A program made the translations under genes and the position numbers. Below, one piece after another: positions 1-6,758 of a DNA stretch of 7,533 nucleotides. How positions within the stretch are numbered: position 1 is the stretch's first letter; every line of letters begins with the position of its first letter. Below the pieces are notes generated by a model, which was not told the DNA's origin, searched no databases, and was given only the letters and a program-made list of their open reading frames with translations. The stretch spans positions 1 to 7,533 of the forward strand of contig CAKRJM010000106.1 of the NCBI GenBank assembly GCA_934351765.1. The letters are read 5' to 3'. The stretch is from an uncultured Lachnospiraceae bacterium (lineage in GTDB: Bacteria > Bacillota > Clostridia > Lachnospirales > Lachnospiraceae).

Positions 1-762
1 GTTCTCCTGTCGGCTCACTTCCGGGATCACCTTCGGAAGCACATCGGACACCCGCTCATAGATCACCAGATTGGCCTCATAATCGGTGGGATGATGTTCA
101 TCCGTGATAAGCACCAGCCGATCTCCCGTATAATACTGACGAAACCGCTTTGTCATGTACGCATCCAGATGGGTCCCGACCACCAGAAGCATATCTGCGG
201 TCTCTGTCTCTTCCGCCACTCTGGTCACCAGGCCATTGTCCAGCATTTCTCCGGCAAGGAGAATTCCCGGACGGATTGCACTTTGACATTTATCACAGTG
301 AGGAATTCCCTTAGACTGCATAATATATTCCGGAGGAAACTTTTTCCCGCACTGTGTACAGGTATTCCGGAACAGATTTCCGCACAGCTCGATCACGTTT
401 TTGCATCCTGCTTTCTGATGAAGTCCGCTGATGCTTCGTGTCGCGATCGCCACCCTTCCGCCTTCCGCTTCTTTCTGTCGTTCCAGCCTTGCCAGTGCCT
501 TATGAGCGACATTCGGCTTTGCATCATAACGAAGCTTCAGGACCTCTTCCTTGTAAAATTTATAAAACGATCCGGGACGGCTGGCATAAAACGCTGCACT
601 TAAAAAATCCTCCGGCGAATATCCATATCTTGCCTCAATCTGGTACGCATATGGTTCATCCCGAAAATAAGAGATCCCTGATTCCCGGATCATCCCCATA
701 CCGCTTAATACCATGATCTTCCGGCTTTCCGCCAGCATCTGCCTTAAAATTTCATACGCCAA
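1..762 (-). CDS. Sir2-like (sirtuin-fold) protein with degenerate catalytic motifs, 3' end outside window
   Basis: 254 codons are visible from a TTG start, with no stop before the edge. The frame aligns along its length with clostridial CobB/Sir2 deacylases: FYKFYKEEVL then DAKPNVAHKALARLE (residues 66-94), GLHQKAG (113-119), a Cys4 zinc site (C135, C138, C156, C159) and RPGILLAGE (164-172). However, the usual NAD and catalytic motifs are changed. GAGxSxxSGIPDFR is GMGMIRESGISYFR (21-34). TQNID is TRSIS (108-112). The catalytic His of ELHG is Cys127 (codon at 382-384). GTSL is GTHL (196-199), and the adenosine-side Asn after the last strand is Thr220. By family knowledge these residues bind NAD and start deacylation, so ordinary NAD-dependent deacetylase activity is unlikely. 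The open frame and intact zinc site argue against simple decay. It may be a binding or regulatory protein, or may have another chemistry, as in SirTM sirtuins, which also replace the Asn and His. Its function is unknown. It is preceded by its own promoter and looks transcribed separately from cls. Confidence 0.8.
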   Translation of the reverse strand, partial: MAYEILRQMLAESRKIMVLSGMGMIRESGISYFRDEPYAYQIEARYGYSPEDFLSAAFYASRPGSFYKFYKEEVLKLRYDAKPNVAHKALARLERQKEAEGGRVAIATRSISGLHQKAGCKNVIELCGNLFRNTCTQCGKKFPPEYIMQSKGIPHCDKCQSAIRPGILLAGEMLDNGLVTRVAEETETADMLLVVGTHLDAYMTKRFRQYYTGDRLVLITDEHHPTDYEANLVIYERVSDVLPKVIPEVSRQEN

Positions 763-777
763 ACCATATCACCTCTC
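760..777 (-). promoter_or_regulatory. Ribosome binding site and TTG start of the sirtuin-like gene
   Basis: Read on the minus strand, GAGAGG lies 9 nt before TTG (760-762), the only start codon between an in-frame upstream TGA and the first conserved strand. An ATG at 765-767 is in another frame and opens only a 7-codon reading frame (ending at 744-746) that overlaps the TTG. The next in-frame ATG is codon 9. Starting at TTG gives about 20 residues before the first glycine motif, which is normal for the family. Confidence 0.6.
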
Positions 778-809
778 TCATTCACTCCCGTAAGTTTACA
801 CCGTTCCTT

Positions 810-838
810 ATTATATACGATTTTTTCAGAATAGGAAA
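810..838 (-). promoter_or_regulatory. Predicted sigma-A promoter of the sirtuin-like gene
   Basis: On the minus strand a perfect TATAAT (complement of 810-815) is preceded, after a 17-nt spacer, by TTTCCT (complement of 833-838), a weak -35 matching 3 of 6 consensus bases. It lies about 50 nt upstream of the TTG start and downstream of the cls terminator, so the gene probably has its own transcript. Confidence 0.55.
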
Positions 839-885
839 GCCCTATTTTCGGAAACATGAGATCTCTCCCCGGAAAATGCGTCCCG

Positions 886-929
886 AAAAACCAAAAGGCA
901 AAACACCGGATACTCCATCGTGTTCTGCC
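886..929 (-). terminator. Rho-independent terminator of the deoD-cls operon
   Basis: Reading the minus strand, GGCAGAACAC (920-929) pairs with GTGTTTTGCC (897-906) as a 10-bp stem with one G-U pair around a 13-nt loop. TTTTGGTTTTT (886-896) follows directly. The pair that is G-U on this strand is an A-C mismatch on the plus strand, which supports a minus-strand terminator. It begins 51 nt after the cls stop codon. Confidence 0.8.
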
Positions 930-979
930 CTTCTTATATTTTTTCTAAAGAGAAACCTGCCATTGTGCAGATTTTTGTC

Positions 980-2509
980 TCAGAACAGCGGTGCCAGAAT
1001 ACGAAGCACCGCATCGAGCAGACTTCCGAACAGTCCGCTCCGGCATTCCCGGATGGAAACCGGCCGGCTCTCCCGGATCGTTGCCATCGCGTCCCGCTTC
1101 AGATCCAGGACGGCATCATTCCGATATAAAAAGGTTCCGCATTCAAAATGAAGATACAGACTCCGATAATCCATATTGATGGTTCCCACTACTGCATACT
1201 CATCATCACAGACATAGCTCTTTGCATGAATAAATCCGGGCGTATATTCATAGATCTTCACACCGGCCTTCAGCAGCGGAACATAGTTGGAGCGGGTCAG
1301 ACGGAATACCAGCGGCTTGTCCGGAATTCCAGGTGTGACAATCCGCACATCGACCCCCCGCTTTGCAGCAAGCGTAATTGCCAGCTTCATCTCATCATCC
1401 ACGATCAGATAAGGCGTGAAAATATAACAGTAATGCTTTGCCTGGCTGAGGATCCCGATATAAACATTTTCTGCCACTGTCTCATTATCTAACGGTGAAT
1501 CTCCAAACGGATGAACATATCCCGTCCCGGCAAAAGGCTCCGGATGATGGACATGTGGCATAAACTGCTCCAGACGGTGATCCTCCTTCCGATAGGCATT
1601 CCACATTTCCAGAAACATCAGCGTAAAATTCCAGACGGCCTCCCCCTTCAGACGTACGCCGGTATCCTTCCAGTGACCGAATCGCTTTTTCACATTGATA
1701 TATTCATCTGCCAGATTGACCCCACCGGTAAACGCCGTATGTCCATCAATCACCAGGATTTTCCGGTGATCCCGGTGGTTCATTACCATGGAGCGGAACG
1801 GCCCGATCCGGTTAAACGCCATACACTTGATTCCCCGTCGTTCCAGCTCCCGGTCATATTCCCTGGGCAGCAGCGTGGCACAGCCCATATCATCATAGAT
1901 CAGCCGCACATCAACGCCCTCGGAAACCTTTCGTACCAGGATCTCCAGAATCCGGTTCCACATGACTCCCTCGCCGATGATGAAATATTCCAGAAAAATA
2001 TAATACTCCGCCTGCTCCAGATCACAGATCATGTCTTTGAACATCGCTTCCCCGGATGGATAATACTTCACCGCCGTGTCCTTATGAACCGTATAATCGC
2101 TGACATTTTTCAGATAGGAGCAGATTCCGGCCGCCCCGGCATCTGCTGCCCGCATTTCGTCCAGGGTTGTTCCGTCATCCTGAAACTCCCGCTCCATCTG
2201 AAGGTGTTCCGCATCCAGACGCCGTCTCATCTTTTTCGACGGATTTTTATCGCCGAAAAACAGATACAGGATCCCGCCAAACAGCGGAAGACTGACGATC
2301 AGAATGATCCAGGCGATCTTATATGCCGAGTTTTCATCCTTCCGGATAATATAAAGCACGATCAGAAGGCTTAATATTTTCAGTCCGCCATTGATCCAGC
2401 CAGAATATTCTCCCAGCTTCAGCATGGGAAAAATGATCCAGAACAGCTGAATCAGAAACCCGACTGCTGCAACGATCACCCGGTTTGTCAGATACTTCTT
2501 TCGTTTCAT
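980..2509 (-). CDS. cls: Cardiolipin synthase (phospholipase D superfamily)
   Basis: The protein has 509 residues, close to usual bacterial Cls length (about 480-510). It transfers a phosphatidyl group between two phosphatidylglycerols at the cytoplasmic membrane to make cardiolipin. Two hydrophobic segments lie near the N terminus (about residues 9-31 and 42-57), with a third at about 66-85 (PLDc_N region), followed by a basic linker. Two phospholipase D HKD sites are present: H248-K250-D255 (HRKILVID), followed by TGGVNLADEY, and H428-K430-D435 (HAKSYVCD), followed by GTINMDYRS. Both catalytic motifs are intact. AGGAAG precedes the ATG by 4 nt. The gene follows deoD by only 15 nt, so the two are very likely co-transcribed, and a clear terminator follows the stop codon. 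PLD-family relatives with other substrates cannot be fully excluded, but the N-terminal membrane segments, length and motif spacing fit Cls well. Confidence 0.95.
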   Translation of the reverse strand: MKRKKYLTNRVIVAAVGFLIQLFWIIFPMLKLGEYSGWINGGLKILSLLIVLYIIRKDENSAYKIAWIILIVSLPLFGGILYLFFGDKNPSKKMRRRLDAEHLQMEREFQDDGTTLDEMRAADAGAAGICSYLKNVSDYTVHKDTAVKYYPSGEAMFKDMICDLEQAEYYIFLEYFIIGEGVMWNRILEILVRKVSEGVDVRLIYDDMGCATLLPREYDRELERRGIKCMAFNRIGPFRSMVMNHRDHRKILVIDGHTAFTGGVNLADEYINVKKRFGHWKDTGVRLKGEAVWNFTLMFLEMWNAYRKEDHRLEQFMPHVHHPEPFAGTGYVHPFGDSPLDNETVAENVYIGILSQAKHYCYIFTPYLIVDDEMKLAITLAAKRGVDVRIVTPGIPDKPLVFRLTRSNYVPLLKAGVKIYEYTPGFIHAKSYVCDDEYAVVGTINMDYRSLYLHFECGTFLYRNDAVLDLKRDAMATIRESRPVSIRECRSGLFGSLLDAVLRILAPLF

Positions 2510-2524
2510 AAAACTTCCTCTTTT

Positions 2525-3238
2525 TTATTCTTCCATCGCTGCTGCCGTGAGAAGCGCGGTCTCCATCATGTCTGTAAAGCCGGTCTCCCGCTCCTTTGCC
2601 GACAATGCCTCGCCATTTACAATCGAATCCGATACGGTAAAGATCCCCAGTGCGCGAACACCGGCCCGGCTGGCATTGCAGTACAGGGCATAGCTTTCCA
2701 TTTCAATGGCCAGAAGCCCCATCTTCGCCCAGCGCTGCCACTCCGGCGTCTCCGTATAAAACAGATCGGAAGACAGGACATTCCCTACCCGGAACGAATG
2801 GTTCCGTTCTCTTGCGGCACGTACAGCCTGCTCCAGAAGCTCATAGGATCCAGTGGCCGAGTACGTTCCCGGAAGATCATACTGATGACCGTAAGCGCCG
2901 TCGGTGCTGGCTCCCATCGCCATAACCAGCTCTCCTACCTTTAGATCCTTCTGGATTCCTCCGCAGGAACCGACCCGGATCAGATTTTTCACTCCATATT
3001 CATGGATCAGCTCATAGGAATAGATCCCGATGGACGGGCAGCCCATCCCCGTTCCCATGACTGAGATCCGCTTTCCGTGATACGTTCCTGTATAGCCCAG
3101 CATATTTCTTACGGTATTGAAGCACTCCGCACCTTCTAAAAAATGCTCCGCAATAAACCTTGCCCGAAGTGGATCTCCGGGAAGCAGGATACTTTCCGCG
3201 ATCTGTCCACGTTCCGCTTCGTTATGTGGTGTTGCCAT
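2525..3238 (-). CDS. deoD: Purine nucleoside phosphorylase, DeoD type
   Basis: The protein has 237 residues, the usual size of the hexameric trimeric-family DeoD enzymes. It splits purine (deoxy)ribonucleosides with phosphate into free base and (deoxy)ribose-1-phosphate in cytoplasmic nucleoside salvage. The N terminus MATPHNEAE matches the E. coli enzyme, including its ribose-binding His. Phosphate-site residues are visible: GDPLRA (Gly21, Arg25), Arg44 and IRVGSCGG (Arg88, Ser91). EMES (179-182) is the ribose-binding segment and TVSD carries the catalytic Asp204. The His that often follows this Asp-containing motif in E. coli (SDHI) is Ser here. AGGAGG sits 7 nt before the ATG. It is the first gene of a two-gene operon with cls, under an extended -10 promoter in the divergent intergenic region. 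No other deo genes are visible. Confidence 0.96.
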   Translation of the reverse strand: MATPHNEAERGQIAESILLPGDPLRARFIAEHFLEGAECFNTVRNMLGYTGTYHGKRISVMGTGMGCPSIGIYSYELIHEYGVKNLIRVGSCGGIQKDLKVGELVMAMGASTDGAYGHQYDLPGTYSATGSYELLEQAVRAARERNHSFRVGNVLSSDLFYTETPEWQRWAKMGLLAIEMESYALYCNASRAGVRALGIFTVSDSIVNGEALSAKERETGFTDMMETALLTAAAMEE

Positions 3239-3287
3239 CCCATCTCCTCCTTTTCTTTTTCCTTTTATTTTTACTCAGATTGTATTT

Positions 3288-3316
3288 AGTATACCATACG
3301 CGGTTTTGAATTACCA
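3288..3316 (-). promoter_or_regulatory. Predicted extended -10 promoter of deoD-cls
   Basis: On the minus strand TGGTATACT combines a TATACT -10 hexamer (complement of 3288-3293) with a TGn extension (3294-3296). A weak -35, TGGTAA (complement of 3311-3316), lies 17 nt upstream. Transcription would begin about 40 nt before the deoD start codon. A short inverted repeat GAATT-6-AATTC overlaps the -35; it is too weak to call an operator. Confidence 0.5.
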
Positions 3317-3325
3317 GAAATTCTA

Positions 3326-3354
3326 TTGATTATTTCATTCTCAGATACTATAAT
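3326..3354 (+). promoter_or_regulatory. Predicted sigma-A promoter of the transporter-kinase operon
   Basis: TTGATT (3326-3331), a 17-nt spacer and a perfect TATAAT (3349-3354) form a near-consensus promoter. It points away from the deoD promoter with only 9 bp between the two -35 elements. The predicted transcript start near 3361 leaves an untranslated leader of about 67 nt. This placement rules out the longer in-frame starts at 3326 and 3353 for the transporter. Confidence 0.65.
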
Positions 3355-3427
3355 GGATTCAGTTAAATACCATCTGTACCAGTCATATTCCGTATCAGTT
3401 GGAACAAACAAGAGGAGGAAACATTTC

Positions 3428-4330
3428 ATGTTGTACGCATTTCTGGCGATCCTGTCCGGTATGATGATTTCCGGCCAGAGCAGCTGCAACGGTCTTCTGT
3501 ACCCATTCATTGGTGTTATTGCCGTCGGGTTCGTCTCCCAGCTTCTCAATGCAGTGACCAGCTTCTTTTTCAGCCTGATTTATTTTCACCGGCCGCCCCG
3601 ATTAAAAGGGCTCCCCTTTTATGACTGTTTCGGCGGTGTCTGTGCCATGTTCGTGCTCGGCTTCTCCGGTTATCTGGTCGCACACCTGGGAACTGCCGTA
3701 ACCGTCTGCCTCTCGGTTTCCGGTCAGCTTTTTATGTCGGCCATCGTGGATCATTTCGGCTGGTTCGGATCTGAAAAGGTTCCTTTTAAGGCCCGCCGGC
3801 TTCCCGGCTTTTTTTGTATTCTCGCCGGTGTCTTTGTGATCAATTTTGCCGGAGCCAATACCTTCCAGGGAATCTCCGGAAGGGGCTTTCTGTTCCTTCT
3901 TCTGATTTTCGCCATCCTTGTCGGCTGTGTGACCGTGTTTGCACGGATGTTCAACTTCGAAGCAAGCAAATATGTAGGCAAACTGGACGGTAATTTCGCA
4001 AACGCCGGATTTGGTTCCATCGTTTCGTTTATAATCTATCTGATCTCCGTGAAGGGACAACTCTCCTTCTCCGGCTTTGCATCAGCTCCCGCTCTTGGCT
4101 ATCTGACCGGCCCCATCGGAGCGGTTTCCTGTGTGTTAAACAGCTTAAGCTATGCAAAAATGAAGGTCTTTCACGCCACTATTTTTCTGCTGATTGGACA
4201 GATTTCCGCCGGAATCTTGGTGGATCTGATCATGTACAGAAGCTTCCCTCTTGGAAAGCTGATCGGCATTCTGATCATCTGTGTCGGGATCTTTTTTGAT
4301 AAAAAATATACGGCCCCGAAAACAGCGTAA
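3428..4330 (+). CDS. DMT-superfamily transporter, YdcZ/DUF606 type
   Basis: The protein has 300 residues from the ATG at 3428, chosen because AGGAGG (3413-3418) lies 9 nt upstream and the promoter lies inside any longer frame. The sequence is almost entirely hydrophobic and appears to be two tandem copies of a roughly 140-residue membrane unit with about five helices each, as in YdcZ/DUF606 proteins. The first starts at MLYAFLAILSGMMISGQ and the second near residue 160 (FLLLIFAILVGCVTVFARMFN). Small-residue helix motifs and a polar SSCNGLL stretch after the first helix fit the family, where this position often reads Q-x-x-x-N. The protein should sit in the cytoplasmic membrane. Known relatives belong to the drug/metabolite transporter superfamily, but substrates are mostly unknown and none can be assigned here. 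The kinase gene begins 30 nt after its stop, so the two are probably co-transcribed. Confidence 0.82.
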   Translation: MLYAFLAILSGMMISGQSSCNGLLYPFIGVIAVGFVSQLLNAVTSFFFSLIYFHRPPRLKGLPFYDCFGGVCAMFVLGFSGYLVAHLGTAVTVCLSVSGQLFMSAIVDHFGWFGSEKVPFKARRLPGFFCILAGVFVINFAGANTFQGISGRGFLFLLLIFAILVGCVTVFARMFNFEASKYVGKLDGNFANAGFGSIVSFIIYLISVKGQLSFSGFASAPALGYLTGPIGAVSCVLNSLSYAKMKVFHATIFLLIGQISAGILVDLIMYRSFPLGKLIGILIICVGIFFDKKYTAPKTA

Positions 4331-4360
4331 CCTGAATTATCAGACAAAGGGGGAATTTCA

Positions 4361-5719
4361 ATGCTGTCTGCAGCCCGCATCTTTGAAGTTCTGATTTATT
4401 CACTCTTAAACTTTCTTCCGTTTCTCCTCCTGGCTGTCTATCCGTTTCGCCATGATTTCCGGCTTACGCCGAAAATCACCGGAATCATGATTCTCGGAAT
4501 TACGATCATCCAGGTGCTTCTGGGAATTCTGGCAGCCTTTTTTGTAAACGGAAACACCGGAGTGCTCAGCGTTTTCAGTACGTTCCTCTATGTCTTATTT
4601 TATTTTTTCACAATAAAAAAACGCCTGGGAAAGCTGCTGTTCATGCTGCTCATGGTTTCCAATCAGGCAAACTTCGTTGTTCTCTGTTCCAAATGTCTGG
4701 AAGGACAGTTTTTCCCGGAGCTTTCCCTCCAGTCCTACCGCTGGTCGTTCTCTCTGATGATGCTTCTGGTGGAGCTTTGCATTTCTGTACCACTGTTTTT
4801 CTATCTCCGCAAAATCTCTCCGGCACTGGAAACGGAACCATCCGGATTTGAATGGCGTTACCTCTGGCTGGTTCCTGGTACGTTTTATCTGATCTGGTAT
4901 TACCAGATCTACGGAAGCACCACAAAAACCGGCCTTCAGCTCGCTTTAACCCCCCGAACTTCTGTTTTTTCGTTCTTCACGAATATCGGTGCCGGTCTGA
5001 TCTATTATGTGGTGGCTAAGCTGATCTCCGAACAGGATAAGAACCTGATGCTCCAGGAAAATAACCATCAGCTTTCCCTCCAGACCATTCAGTACCAGAA
5101 GCTCCAGGACAAGATTACCGATGCCAGACGGATCCGCCATGATGTTCGCCACCATTTTGCCATCCTGCAGGATTACATGAAACAGCAGGATTACGAAGCA
5201 CTGAAGGATTATCTGGACCAGTATCAGCAAAGCATCCCCGATGATCCTCTGACCTCCTTCTGTTCCAATCCGGTCGTCAACACGGTACTCCTCTATTTTG
5301 CCCAGCTGGCAAAACAGAAACAGATCTCCTATTCTGTTCATGTGGTCATTCCGGAGAACTGCGGAATCCAGAACAACGATCTGACCGTGCTCTTTGGAAA
5401 TCTTCTGGAAAATGCTTATCACGCCTGCGTACATGCCGGTGGCAAAAATCAGAAAATCAATGTACTTGCTTCCATGGATAAGCACTCGCTCTGCATCTCC
5501 GTCGAAAACTCCTATTCCGGTCCGGTCATGCGCACCGATGGCGGCCTTTTTTTATCTACCCGTCATACCGGTGTCGGGCTCGGAACCCAGTCTATTCGCC
5601 ATATTGCTGAAAAATATGGTGGTTTCTGCCGGTTTGATACCAGAGACTCCACCTTTTATGCTTCTGTCATGTGCTTTGTACCGGAAACTGAAACCAGGAC
5701 GAACTTTCCTATGAAATAA
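4361..5719 (+). CDS. Membrane sensor histidine kinase, GHKL/AgrC-like (HPK10 type)
   Basis: The protein has 452 residues. The first 225 or so are a polytopic membrane sensor with about six hydrophobic segments (roughly 9-27, 38-60, 68-86, 128-148, 168-185, 200-220). A helical, probably coiled-coil linker follows (about 225-255). The phosphoacceptor region RRIRHDVRHH carries His260, the expected site. The C-terminal GHKL ATPase domain shows the N box NLLENAYHAC (Asn347 and Asn351) and a glycine-rich box GVGLGTQSI (404-412), as in AgrC, VirS and similar peptide-sensing kinases. AAGGGGG lies 7 nt before the ATG. A LytTR response regulator normally adjoins such kinases, but none is next to this one: the preceding gene is the transporter and the following sequence is a terminator. 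Its partner must therefore be elsewhere, or it signals differently. The signal is unknown. Confidence 0.9.
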   Translation: MLSAARIFEVLIYSLLNFLPFLLLAVYPFRHDFRLTPKITGIMILGITIIQVLLGILAAFFVNGNTGVLSVFSTFLYVLFYFFTIKKRLGKLLFMLLMVSNQANFVVLCSKCLEGQFFPELSLQSYRWSFSLMMLLVELCISVPLFFYLRKISPALETEPSGFEWRYLWLVPGTFYLIWYYQIYGSTTKTGLQLALTPRTSVFSFFTNIGAGLIYYVVAKLISEQDKNLMLQENNHQLSLQTIQYQKLQDKITDARRIRHDVRHHFAILQDYMKQQDYEALKDYLDQYQQSIPDDPLTSFCSNPVVNTVLLYFAQLAKQKQISYSVHVVIPENCGIQNNDLTVLFGNLLENAYHACVHAGGKNQKINVLASMDKHSLCISVENSYSGPVMRTDGGLFLSTRHTGVGLGTQSIRHIAEKYGGFCRFDTRDSTFYASVMCFVPETETRTNFPMK

Positions 5720-5795
5720 AAAACAGGCAGTGTATACACTTCGCGGCTGTCCTCCAAAGGGAAGACGCCCGAATTGCTTACCTCTGCCTGTTTTT
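5719..5795. terminator. Bidirectional terminator between the kinase and folD operons
   Basis: AAAAACAGGCAG (5719-5730) and CTGCCTGTTTTT (5784-5795) are perfect 12-bp inverted arms. On the plus strand the second arm runs into TTTTTACTTTT; on the minus strand the stem is followed by TTTTTTATTT, so both convergent operons can end here. The 53-nt interior is unusually long for a terminator. It holds the palindrome TGTATACA (5731-5738) and a second imperfect stem: CGGCTGTCCTCC (5744-5755) pairs with GGAAGACGCCCG (5760-5771), two mismatches and one G-U around AAAG. The plus-strand U-tract arm overlaps the kinase stop codon. Confidence 0.82.
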
Positions 5796-5810
5796 ACTTT
5801 TATCTTCTTT

Positions 5811-6692
5811 TTATTTCACAGTTCTCATCGCTGCTTCTACTACATGTCCGACCAGTACGGATGTCGTAACTGCACCTACGCCGCCGGGAACGGGGGTAAT
5901 CGCTCCGACAATGGGCTCTACCTCATCGTAAACTGCATCTCCTGCGATTGCACCCTTTCCGCCCTTGCTGTTGGGTTTGTCTGCATCCCAGTTGATGGAA
6001 ACGTCGATCACGACCTGTCCGGGGCTTACAAAGTCCTTGGTCAGGCTGTTCAGAACGCCGGCTGCGGAGATCAGAATATCTGCCTTCTTTGCGATCTCAG
6101 CCGTGTTGACTGTCTTGGTATGGCATACGGTAACTGTTGCATTCTTTGCCATCAGCATCATCGCTGCGGGCTTTCCGACTACCAGGCTTCTGCCGATAAC
6201 AACGGCGTTCTTGCCCTTGCAGTCGATTCCGTAGTAATCCAGGATCTCCATACATGCCTGAGGCGTGCAGGGAGGGAAGCCCAGGGGCTTTCCGGTGAAT
6301 ACGCCGGCCATGGAACCGTTGGTCATGCAGTCCACATCCTTTGCGGGATCCAGAGCATTCTCAATCTCGCTCTGGTCTGCTTTCAGGTGCTTGGGCAGAG
6401 GACGGAACATCAGAACGCCGTGAATAGAATCGTCCTTATTCACCTTGTCGATCACCTGTAACAGTTCTTCCTTGGATACGTCTTCGGGAAGCAGGATCTT
6501 CTCAACTGCTACGCCCAGAGTATCGCAGCGCTTTGTTGCGCCTTTTTCATAAGAAATATCGCTGGAATTTTCACCGACACGGATAATGCAGAGCTTCGGC
6601 TCAATTCCCTTTGCTTTCAGTTCAGCAACCTGCCCCATGATCTTCTCATTGAGGGCTGCGGTTACTTCTTTTCCAAGAAGCTGCTTTGCCAT
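5811..6692 (-). CDS. folD: FolD-type methylenetetrahydrofolate dehydrogenase, cyclohydrolase site probably lost
   Basis: The protein has 293 residues, normal FolD length. The family oxidises or forms 5,10-methylene-THF with NAD(P) and usually also hydrolyses methenyl-THF. The N-terminal folate domain keeps Tyr48 and KDVD (Asp121). The Rossmann part has PPCTPQA (140-146), VVIGRSLVVGKP (164-175) and the C-terminal ITPVPGGVG (265-273). In ungapped alignment with E. coli FolD, the catalytic Lys four residues after the Tyr is Ala52, and QLPLP is FRPLP (Phe96 in place of Gln). In the human enzyme these Lys and Gln residues are needed for cyclohydrolase activity, and the yeast dehydrogenase-only enzyme Mtd1 lacks them too. 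I infer this protein is mainly a dehydrogenase, with cyclohydrolase supplied by the neighbouring FchA. Lys50 and Lys54 flank the site, so a shifted alignment is a caveat. AGGAGG lies 8 nt before the ATG; the gap from fchA is 66 nt. Confidence 0.93.
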   Translation of the reverse strand: MAKQLLGKEVTAALNEKIMGQVAELKAKGIEPKLCIIRVGENSSDISYEKGATKRCDTLGVAVEKILLPEDVSKEELLQVIDKVNKDDSIHGVLMFRPLPKHLKADQSEIENALDPAKDVDCMTNGSMAGVFTGKPLGFPPCTPQACMEILDYYGIDCKGKNAVVIGRSLVVGKPAAMMLMAKNATVTVCHTKTVNTAEIAKKADILISAAGVLNSLTKDFVSPGQVVIDVSINWDADKPNSKGGKGAIAGDAVYDEVEPIVGAITPVPGGVGAVTTSVLVGHVVEAAMRTVK

Positions 6693-6758
6693 GGAAAAAA
6701 CCTCCTAAGTTTTATACTATTTATAAACTATCTCCGTACGTTCTCTCGAAGCCTGATA

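Noticed and set aside
91..603. 170-codon plus-strand open frame at the left edge
   Set aside because: It is antisense to the sirtuin-like frame, which has clear family motifs through the same stretch.
1511..2374. 287-codon plus-strand open frame opposite cls
   Set aside because: It is fully antisense to cls, which carries both intact HKD motifs; no recognisable domain or ribosome binding site in the plus frame.
3326..3427. Upstream extension of the transporter coding region
   Set aside because: A near-consensus promoter occupies 3326-3354, the extra residues are polar and unlike a family N terminus, and a good AGGAGG precedes the ATG at 3428.
3361..3427. Riboswitch or structured leader before the transporter
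   Set aside because: At about 67 nt it shows only a 5-bp weak pairing (TTCC with GGAA) and no known riboswitch core or terminator.
4946..5485. 179-codon minus-strand open frame inside the kinase gene
   Set aside because: It is a shadow of the kinase catalytic region; the plus frame shows the His, N and G boxes in order.
5730..6461. 243-codon plus-strand open frame opposite folD
   Set aside because: It lies antisense to a well-supported folD, starts inside the terminator hairpin, has no ribosome binding site and shows cysteine-rich low-quality composition typical of a shadow frame.
6693..6758. Possible separate promoter for folD
   Set aside because: The AT-rich gap has -10-like strings (TAGTAT, TATAAA) but no matching -35 at proper spacing, so operon read-through is the simpler reading.
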